Origin: Halosimplex salinum
GTDB taxonomy: Archaea > Halobacteriota > Halobacteria > Halobacteriales > Haloarculaceae
Assembly: GCF_003730195.1 (NCBI RefSeq)
Contig: NZ_QWGG01000008.1
Location: 124,969 to 188,968, forward strand
Direction of reading: 5' to 3'
Length of the DNA: 64,000 nt
A program made the translations under genes and the position numbers. The notes below the pieces were generated by a model that saw only the letters and a list, made by a program, of their open reading frames with translations, ran no database searches and was not told where the DNA came from. This document shows, piece after piece, positions 58,311 to 64,000 of this stretch (positions within the stretch are counted from its first letter, which is position 1; every line of letters starts with the position of its first letter).

Positions 58311-58697
58311 TTACCGCTGTCGGCCCGGCGAGCGCTGGGTACCGGCCGGCTGCTGGGCCCCGGCCGGCTGTTGCGGCGGGACGATCGCTATCTGTCCGTC
58401 GCTGTACACCGTCACCTGGTACCCCCAGATCGTGAACGAGAGGTGACCGTTGATCCGGCGGGTGCCGTCGGATTTGGGCTTGAACAGCATGTCGAGCGCT
58501 TCCGGGTCGACGTGCTCGTTCAGCGTGAACCCCGTGTCCGTCACGTCGATACCAGTTACGTCGGAGATTGCGTGTGCAAGTGTCGTCGTCAGCTCCGCCG
58601 ACCCGTCGAAGTCGTGTTTGACGTAGTACGTCGACGCGCTACCGGCCTGGGACTGCTGCTGTGCGGCCGGTTCGACGTACGATTGGTTGCGATACAT
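58311..58697 (-). CDS. HalOD1 domain protein with Gln-rich ends
   Basis: About 128 residues. Core TYYVKHDFDGSAELTTTLAHAISDVTGIDVTDTGFTLNEHVDPEALDMLFKPKSDGTRRINGHLSFTIWGYQVTVYSDGQIAIV is the halobacterial output domain HalOD1 (LxxAxAxxxGxD, LxxxVDPDALDxLF, VxFxxxGxxVxV). The start at 58697 is preferred over 58724 because a TATA-like CTTTTAGTA (58731-58738) is only about 7-14 bases from the latter, which would leave it outside the mRNA. Gln/Pro-rich at both ends (AAQQQSQAG, PPQQPAGAQQPAG). HalOD1 is often an output of signalling proteins. Confidence 0.85.
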   Translation of the reverse strand: MYRNQSYVEPAAQQQSQAGSASTYYVKHDFDGSAELTTTLAHAISDVTGIDVTDTGFTLNEHVDPEALDMLFKPKSDGTRRINGHLSFTIWGYQVTVYSDGQIAIVPPQQPAGAQQPAGTQRSPGRQR

Positions 58698-59070
58698 TGG
58701 TTGTGACAACCTCTCATTGCTCATCGAATACTAAAAGCCTTTCTCCTCCGACGATTTCCGTTATACAGTGCCAAATCCGGGACGTGGGCGAGTGAACGCC
58801 CAGAGCCGCCCGATCTCCAGACCCGTTCCGTCCACGGTAACGCGACCCTATCGTCGGATAGGTCCGTCGTACCCCGGATCGGCTCCACGGCAACGGGCCG
58901 ACCGTCGACTACGACTCGACCGGGACGGCCGAGTCGGTCGAGACGCCCCGCTCGGTCGAGCGTCGGTTTCACCCGGCACCCTCTGTCGCGTTCGCTCCGA
59001 CGTATTTCCTCGCCGGCCTTGTATTCGCAAGCCGAATCGACTCGGGACCGCCGCGAGACCAGAGGAACGC
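58698..59070. promoter_or_regulatory. Divergent intergenic region
   Basis: Contains the TATA-like element of the HalOD1 gene (58731-58738, minus strand) and the promoter of the gene at 59071, for which no sharp TATA box is visible. Several CGGG/CCCG-rich short repeats, nothing else recognised. Confidence 0.45.
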
Positions 59071-59487
59071 ATGCCATTACGACAGTCCGATACGGCCACG
59101 AGCACAGCCGCGGTCAGAGCCGGCGCCAAATACGCCGTCCGGGAACTCGTCCGCGAACCGGTCAAAGACGCCGTCAGGGAAGCGCTCCGTGAAGAGGCCG
59201 ACGTCAAGGCCCGGGAGGGAGCGACCGTCGACTCCTCGGAGTGGAACTCCGCCGGCGGGCGGGCCGAGACAGACGACCGGTCCGACCAGCGCGGAGACGA
59301 CTCCGGCGGACCCGGCATCGGTCTGCTCTTCCTGGGCCTCCTCGCCACTCTCGGCGCGGTCTACGCCTTCCGCAAGCGCGGGAGCGAGTCGAAACAGTCC
59401 ACGTGGTCCGAGTTCGACGAGGGCGGTGAGACCCACGAGACGGGGCCGACGTCGACGAGTTCGCCGGACGCCACGGCCGGCGAGTGA
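59071..59487 (+). CDS. Small single-pass membrane protein with charged flanks
   Basis: 138 residues. N-terminal amphipathic, mixed-charge helix (AKYAVRELVREPVKDAVREALREEADVKAREG) with heptad-like pattern, a short acidic linker, one transmembrane helix (GIGLLFLGLLATLGAVYAF, about residues 81-100) and a cytosolic-type basic anchor FRKRG with a Thr/Ser-rich tail. No family recognised. Confidence 0.75.
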   Translation: MPLRQSDTATSTAAVRAGAKYAVRELVREPVKDAVREALREEADVKAREGATVDSSEWNSAGGRAETDDRSDQRGDDSGGPGIGLLFLGLLATLGAVYAFRKRGSESKQSTWSEFDEGGETHETGPTSTSSPDATAGE

Positions 59488-59515
59488 GGCGACTCCGGGT
59501 CGCAGCGGCCGACAC

Positions 59516-60160
59516 CTACGGCCCGACGACGTTCTCGATGAGGGCGAGGTGTCCCCGTCGCAGGCGTTCGGAGAGCGCCTGGTGTGAGACGTCGAGCTCC
59601 GTCGCCAGTTCCTCCAGCGTCGTCTCCCGGGGCACCTCGTAGTACCCCCGTTCGAGCGCCGTCCTGACCGTCTTGAACTGCTGGTCGGTGAGGTGGAACC
59701 CGCCGAGCGAGGGGGCGTCGTCGAGGTGGTAGATCTGGGTCACGTCGAGGTCGATCCCCTGTTCCTCGCAGGCGTCGTACGTCGTCGAGACCGCGTCGTG
59801 TTCCGGGAAGAGGACTCTGAACGTCCAGCCGTCGGTCGTCCCGCGGGCGCTGACGACGGCCCCCTGGGCCTCGACCAGGACGTGCGTGACGAAACGGACG
59901 CGCGCGGTCCAGCGCATCTTGAACAGCGAGTCGTGGTTGCGCCGGGAGACGAGCGCGACGTCGTCGGTCGACCCGTCCGCTTCGAGCGCCGCCTCGACCT
60001 CCGTCGAGTCACCGTCGGTCGCCCACAGGAGCGGGACCACCCGGTCGGTGCCGTGCGTGACGAGGCGGACCGCGTCGAACTCCACGTCCGGGACCGTCTC
60101 GAACGTCTCGGCGAGTGCGAACTGCTCGGCCGGCAGCGTGGCTTTTACGATCGTACTCAT
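59516..60160 (-). CDS. Bat-type HTH regulator, paralogue of the one at 48842
   Basis: 214 residues from the ATG at 60160; an upstream in-frame start adds 11 residues. MSTIVKATLPAEQFALAETFETVPDVEFDAVRLVTHG and HLTDQQFKTVRTALERGYYEVPRETTLEELATELDVSHQALSERLRRGHLALIENVVG align throughout with the other copy, so the pair arose by duplication. The sensor part differs more than the HTH, suggesting similar DNA targets but different signals. Confidence 0.92.
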   Translation of the reverse strand: MSTIVKATLPAEQFALAETFETVPDVEFDAVRLVTHGTDRVVPLLWATDGDSTEVEAALEADGSTDDVALVSRRNHDSLFKMRWTARVRFVTHVLVEAQGAVVSARGTTDGWTFRVLFPEHDAVSTTYDACEEQGIDLDVTQIYHLDDAPSLGGFHLTDQQFKTVRTALERGYYEVPRETTLEELATELDVSHQALSERLRRGHLALIENVVGP

Positions 60161-60320
60161 TCGAGTGCTCGACGCTTCGCCGCCGACACCCAATAGTATA
60201 CGCCGCCCACCGTTGCAAATGCCGGGTTACGCTGCACAAGGGTCGGGTTACTGCGAGATCGAGTGCGTAAAAACGCCCCCTTGCTGTCGCAAGGCGACCT
60301 CTCGTGCCGAAGTTCGGCGG

Positions 60321-61103
60321 TCAGTCCCTATCCCCTCGTTTCGAGTCGCTCCCGTACTCCGAAGCGTCGCCTCGCTCTGAGTCGCTCCCGTGCTTCGAAC
60401 CGTCACCGAGTTCCGGCGGACGGCCGCGGTCGGCGTCCGGCCTGCGGAGGCGGGCGAGCGGGAACAGGTACCGTCGCGGTGGCCGCTCGACCGAGACGGC
60501 CTGGGGGTACACCGCCTCCACGACCGGTTCGTCCGGTGGATACGCCTCGTTCCCCGGGTACTCGGCCACGGCGCGGTCGTCGTCCGGGAGCGAGACCACG
60601 TCGGCGGGTCGACCGGGTTCCGAGACGACCAGCAGCGGCGTCTCCTCGTCGCCCTCCGTGTCGACGACCAGGTCGCCGGGTTCGAGTCGGCACTCCCCGC
60701 AGAGCGCGGGCGGGGAGTCCGCCACGGAGACGGCGACCTGACGGCCGCAACTCCCGCAGGCGACCGTCCGCTCGGCGGGCGGCGGCACCCGGCCGAGATT
60801 TATCTCGATGGCGACCCGGCGGACGTGCTCACAGCGGTCCTCCGCCGGCGAATCGCCGCATGAGCAGTCGCTCGGCGCGAGCGAGACGTAGTGGGTCCCC
60901 GACTCGCAGTCCACGAGGTACCCGTCCCCGAACGGGCGCACGGTCATCGCTGCCGTCCACGCTCTGCGGGACGCCTCGTCGAGTCGCGTACCGTCCGCTC
61001 GGTCGGCCGGTACCAGCGGCGATTCCGACAGTGACGCTTGTGTGTTTCCTGGACGCGTCATGGCTCGGCGGACACCCGTCTCCGGCCGCGGGGCGCTCGT
61101 CAC
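60321..61103 (-). CDS. SWIM-type zinc-finger protein
   Basis: Up to 260 residues (a Met at 61061 may be the true start). The SWIM pattern C-x-C-x8-C-x-H is clear in CSCGDSPAEDRCEHVRRVAIEI, preceded by a beta hairpin (VRPFGDGYLVDCESGTHYVSL). A second CGSCGRQ plus CGECR ribbon follows (ACGSCGRQVAVSVADSPPALCGECRLEPGDLVV). The tail has SDSKRGD-type repeats. SWIM domains bind DNA or proteins; the target is unknown. Confidence 0.85.
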   Translation of the reverse strand: MTSAPRPETGVRRAMTRPGNTQASLSESPLVPADRADGTRLDEASRRAWTAAMTVRPFGDGYLVDCESGTHYVSLAPSDCSCGDSPAEDRCEHVRRVAIEINLGRVPPPAERTVACGSCGRQVAVSVADSPPALCGECRLEPGDLVVDTEGDEETPLLVVSEPGRPADVVSLPDDDRAVAEYPGNEAYPPDEPVVEAVYPQAVSVERPPRRYLFPLARLRRPDADRGRPPELGDGSKHGSDSERGDASEYGSDSKRGDRD

Positions 61104-61259
61104 ACCCCGACCGCCGCGGTCCGGGCGATCGGACCGGGAGACTGCCGCAGTCGGGTGATTCCGTCCCGCGAGCGTATGCCCTTCGCCCTCCTAAACCCTT
61201 CGGGGGTATGATCGGCGTACCGGCCGCTCGACGGTCGATTCGCCGTTCGTTCGGGAGTC

Positions 61260-62012
61260 CTACAGGTACGAGGCGTCCCACCGGGTTGCCTTGCGCCGAT
61301 TGCCGCAGTCGTTGCACTCGATGTGGCCCATCGAGTCCATGGCGGTGGCGATCGACTCGCAGTTGCTACAGTACCAGCCGAACCGGTCGCTCAGGTCTCG
61401 GCTCCGGTAACTGGCGTAGAACGGCGCCGTCGACCCGCGTTCCCCCTCGCCGTAGTTCACGAACAGTTCGCCCTCCGAGCTATCGATCCGCTCGACGACC
61501 GCGTCGTCGGCCGAGTCACCGATCGAGTGCTCGTAGACGTACTCGGTGAACGTCTCGTCGGCGATGGTCACCTCGCGCTCGTCGACGCGGTCGAAGCCGT
61601 AGTTCTCGTAGAACGACCAGCCCTCCTCGTTCTCGGCGAGCACGTCTCCCTGAATGGTGCCCGCGCCTCGCTTCTCGAAGGTCTCCTGTATCTGCCCGAG
61701 GAGCTGGCGCGCGAGGCCCGACTCGCGGGCGTCGGGCGCGACGTGGAGCCAGTCGATCTCGCCGACCGGCGGCGACGCGTCGAGGAGCGCCCCCTGGACG
61801 AACCCGACAACCTCGCCGCCGTCTTCGGCGACGAGCCACGCGGACGCCTCGTCGTCCAGCAGTTCCGCCACGCGGTCCTCGGCGTACCAGTCTGCGACGA
61901 CCTCGTCGATCGTTTCCGCCTCGAACACGTGCCCGTACGACGCCTCGAGTGAGTCGGCGGCGGTCGTCGCGATTTCGTCCGCGTCGCTCGTCCGAGCCTC
62001 TCTGATCTCCAT
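61260..62012 (-). CDS. GNAT acetyltransferase with C-terminal zinc ribbon
   Basis: 250 residues. GNAT core: MEIREARTSDADEIATTAADSLEASYG, VVGFVQGALLDASPPVGEIDWLHVAPDARESGLARQLLGQIQETFEKRGAGTIQGDVLAENEEGWSFYENYGF with the pyrophosphate-binding Q/R-x2-G-x-A-like loop (ARESGLARQLL). The last 75 residues carry CSNC and CNDC (YCSNCESIATAMDSMGHIECNDCGNRRKATRWDASYL), a four-Cys ribbon. It would acetylate an amine using acetyl-CoA; the substrate is unknown. Confidence 0.9.
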   Translation of the reverse strand: MEIREARTSDADEIATTAADSLEASYGHVFEAETIDEVVADWYAEDRVAELLDDEASAWLVAEDGGEVVGFVQGALLDASPPVGEIDWLHVAPDARESGLARQLLGQIQETFEKRGAGTIQGDVLAENEEGWSFYENYGFDRVDEREVTIADETFTEYVYEHSIGDSADDAVVERIDSSEGELFVNYGEGERGSTAPFYASYRSRDLSDRFGWYCSNCESIATAMDSMGHIECNDCGNRRKATRWDASYL

Positions 62013-62088
62013 GCACCCCGTACGCGTGCAGCGACCGTAAACCTCGGGGACCGGTCACTTTTCCGGCGAGGGCTCGAAGGGTGAACGC

Positions 62089-62358
62089 ATGTCAGAACAC
62101 GACTCCGGCGCCGACAGTGACGACGCGCCCTCCGGCGCCCGTATGATGCTCGACCCCGACACGATCCACGAGCGACCCGGCGAACTCGCCCTCGACTGCC
62201 CGGCCTGCGGGTCGACGGCCTCTATCCAGCAGATCGTCGAGGAGGGGCACTGCTCGGGGTACGTCGAAGACGACGAGATGGACGCGCAGGGCGGCGATCA
62301 GGTCCGGTCCGGCGGCTGTACGGCGGAGCTGTCGCTCGAACTCGTGTGGGAGGACTGA
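62089..62358 (+). CDS. Small Cys-rich hypothetical protein
   Basis: 89 residues. MMLDPDTIHERPGELALDCPACGSTASIQQIVEEGHCSGYVEDDEMDAQGGDQVRSGGCTAELSLELVWED has CPAC plus two later Cys, consistent with a zinc-ribbon fold, and an acidic surface. No named family recognised with certainty. Confidence 0.72.
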   Translation: MSEHDSGADSDDAPSGARMMLDPDTIHERPGELALDCPACGSTASIQQIVEEGHCSGYVEDDEMDAQGGDQVRSGGCTAELSLELVWED

Positions 62359-62469
62359 CCGACAGCCCGACCGGCGCGTTTCCCGAGCAACCACTGGTGG
62401 CCGCACGGATCCGCGGGCGCTACCGGCGCGAGCGCCGGTGAGCACCGCCGCCTCGTTCGGGCGCGATTC

Positions 62470-62660
62470 TCCGTCCCGGACGGGACTGTCTGTCCCCGCC
62501 CGACGGGACAGCCCGTTCCCGCCGATCGGGGCTATCAGTCCCTGTCGAACGGGACTGTCCGTCCCCGCCGACGGGGACTATCCCTCCTTCTCGGGGGGAC
62601 TACCCGTCTAATCGAGCGACTATCCGTCCAGTCGAGCGACTATCCCTCCCGGTCGACGCC
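62470..62660. repeat. Degenerate 20-24-bp tandem repeats
   Basis: About eight diverged units, roughly GGGACTATCCGTCCC followed by GTCGAG or GCCGAC; the last three (ACTACCCGTCTAATCGAG, ACTATCCGTCCAGTCGAG, ACTATCCCTCCCGGTCGAC) are closest. The array runs into the stop codon of the minus-strand gene, so it began at that gene end and duplicated outward, as with the 37-bp array at 53833. No known function. Confidence 0.75.
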
Positions 62661-63965
62661 GAGGACGACCTGGTCCTCCTCGATGCGGGCGACGTGGTCG
62701 TTGTCGACCGGGTACGTATCGTCGTCGTCGCCGGCACCCCAACCGAGTGCGGTCCGGATCCGGTCGGTGATCGAGGGGTGCGGGTCGACGTACATCTGCC
62801 CGCCTTCGACGGCCGTCACCATCCCGACCTCGTCGCCGCTCGCGTTGACGACGGTCTTCCCCTTCTCGTCTTCCGTCGGCCGGACCGTCTCGCTCGTCTC
62901 GGCCGTCTCGTAGTCCACGTCGGCCGCCGACTCCTCGCCGCTGGCGGGCCTCGCTTCGCTCGTCGTCGTCAGGTCCTCGGCGGCGAGGTCGACGTCGTGC
63001 TCGTCGGGGTCGACGATGTCGCTCTCGACGGCCACGTGCGAGATGGTCTCGGACGTGAGCGTCTCGGCGTCGGACACCTCGCCCGTGACCAGACGCCGGA
63101 CGGACAGCTCCTCCTCGACGACCTGGGTCCTCATCAGGTGGGTGAAGATCGTGTCGTCCTCGCCGAACTGGCTCTCGACGTGGCCCCTCTCGACGGCCTG
63201 CTCGGCCGTGTGCGGCGAGTCGACGAGTTCCCCCTCCAGCACCGTTCGCTCGACGCCCTCCAGGTCCACCGTCTCGCGGATGGTGTCCGTCTCGAGCGTG
63301 TCCGTCTCCTCGACGTTCGACTCGACGATCCGGCTCTCGATGGTGACCCGCTCGATGTTCTCCTTGGTGACCGTCCACGCCTCGTCGATGGTGACCTCCA
63401 CGTCGCAGTCCACCTCGGAGCGCGCGCTGGTCCCGAAGGTGTCGAGCGCCTCGAGTCCGGGGTCGGTCGTGTCGACGTCCGTGACCCGGCAGTCCTCGAC
63501 GTCGCGCGAGATCAGCTCGACGTCGACGGTGTCGGACTCGACGAGCTCGCGGTCGGTCACCTCGCTCTCGACGGTCATCTCCTCGACGATCGTTCGCTCG
63601 ACGACCGACCGCTCGGTGAACTCCGACCGGACCGTCTCCCCTTCGAGCAGGCGCTCCTCGACGTCCTCGTCGGTGATCGCGGCGTGTCCGACCACCTCTG
63701 TCCGGTCGATCACGTCGAACTCGCCATCGCCTTCCTCGTGGCGGACGACGACCATGTCGTTGTCGCGCATGTGGGTGTCGAACTCGTCCCAGTCGAGGCG
63801 CTCGTGCCGGTCGTCGATGTCCGACTCCCGGACGAGCGAGTGGCGCGTCTCACCTTCCTCCTCGTAGCGGACCGGAGACACCTCGTGTGTCTTCCCCCAG
63901 TCCCTGATCGTATCCGTGTCGCTCGTGATCTGACTCTCTCTCGGTGTGTTTCGTTCTCCCGACAT
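62640..63965 (-). CDS. Repetitive acidic protein with C-terminal PRC-barrel-like segment
   Basis: 441 residues from MSGERNT at 63965 (ATGs at 63968 and further upstream exist). Residues 20-330 consist of many short imperfect units with V-x-E-x-x-x-V-x-S pattern (ERTIVEEMTVESEVTDRELVESDTVDVEL), predicting a long beta-rich or solenoid-like stretch, extremely acidic. The end (DEKGKTVVNASGDEVGMVTAVEGGQMYVDPHPSITDRIRTALGWG) looks like a PRC-barrel half. Function unknown; similar proteins occur in haloarchaea. The gene start is close to the window edge. Confidence 0.75.
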   Translation of the reverse strand: MSGERNTPRESQITSDTDTIRDWGKTHEVSPVRYEEEGETRHSLVRESDIDDRHERLDWDEFDTHMRDNDMVVVRHEEGDGEFDVIDRTEVVGHAAITDEDVEERLLEGETVRSEFTERSVVERTIVEEMTVESEVTDRELVESDTVDVELISRDVEDCRVTDVDTTDPGLEALDTFGTSARSEVDCDVEVTIDEAWTVTKENIERVTIESRIVESNVEETDTLETDTIRETVDLEGVERTVLEGELVDSPHTAEQAVERGHVESQFGEDDTIFTHLMRTQVVEEELSVRRLVTGEVSDAETLTSETISHVAVESDIVDPDEHDVDLAAEDLTTTSEARPASGEESAADVDYETAETSETVRPTEDEKGKTVVNASGDEVGMVTAVEGGQMYVDPHPSITDRIRTALGWGAGDDDDTYPVDNDHVARIEEDQVVLGVDREG

Positions 63966-64000
63966 CATCGGCCGTTCGTCCCGCTGTCTCATAAGGCCGC

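Noticed and set aside
1-64000. tRNA genes, rRNA genes, CRISPR arrays or intact insertion sequences
   Set aside because: I looked in the gaps for T-loop motifs, evenly spaced direct repeats and transposase-like frames and found none I could support; a tRNAscan or CRISPR search would be decisive.

Overview
The window looks like chromosomal DNA of a haloarchaeon (class Halobacteria). It is GC-rich, its proteins are strongly acidic, many genes start within a few bases of the expected transcription start downstream of a TATA-like box (leaderless style), and several families are typical of haloarchaea: RdfA, an archaea-specific SMC-related protein, Bat-type HTH regulators and a HalOD1 domain. I cannot name the genus. 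I saw no rRNA, tRNA, CRISPR array or intact insertion sequence.

Layout. (1) 1-3.1 kb: housekeeping genes (UspA-like stress protein, Nudix hydrolase, two small membrane proteins, CPBP protease). (2) 3.2-25.8 kb: a surface-polysaccharide or protein-glycosylation island. It encodes GT4 and GT2 glycosyltransferases, three sulfatase-fold proteins, a polysaccharide pyruvyl transferase, a Wzx-like flippase, a NodU-type carbamoyltransferase, an SDR epimerase, DUF2206 and DUF1616 membrane proteins, and two paralogous Tat-linked beta-helix proteins. Nine consecutive genes (5.5-15.2 kb) strictly alternate strand.

(3) 26.2-35.4 kb: the most interesting region, an apparently complete lasso-peptide (RiPP) gene cluster. 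It has a nucleotidyltransferase (N), an ABC exporter (D), an HPr-kinase-like peptide kinase (K), two tandem 51-residue precursor peptides, an asparagine-synthetase-like lasso cyclase (C), a PqqD-type leader-binding protein (B1) and, 1.4 kb away on the other strand, a transglutaminase-like leader peptidase (B2). Both precursors carry the leader pattern YxxP-x5-G and a near-identical core with an Asp placed to close a 7-, 8- or 9-residue ring. The set resembles the kinase/nucleotidyltransferase-tailored lasso clusters known from Bacillales, here in an archaeon.

(4) 35.5-42.9 kb: more glycan genes (membrane-anchored GT2, sugar-phosphate nucleotidyltransferase), then two winged-helix regulators, a 1.3-kb non-coding stretch with several inverted repeats, a tyrosine recombinase and a TraB-family protein; the middle part may be an old integration site. 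(5) 43.3-64 kb: core and regulatory genes. They include rdfA and an SMC-related ATPase (cell shape/chromosome), two Bat-type regulators, two CBS proteins, a Dps ferritin, a cysteine-free family-4-like uracil-DNA glycosylase and several zinc-ribbon proteins. Six otherwise unrelated proteins here carry low-complexity, mostly Pro/Gln-rich disordered tails.

Small genes found by reading the sequence rather than by length are given with coordinates: the two lasso precursors, a 41-aa gene coupled to the cyclase, a 43-aa gene coupled to the second beta-helix gene, a 38-aa gene coupled to the integrase, a 59-aa zinc ribbon and a 56-aa membrane protein.
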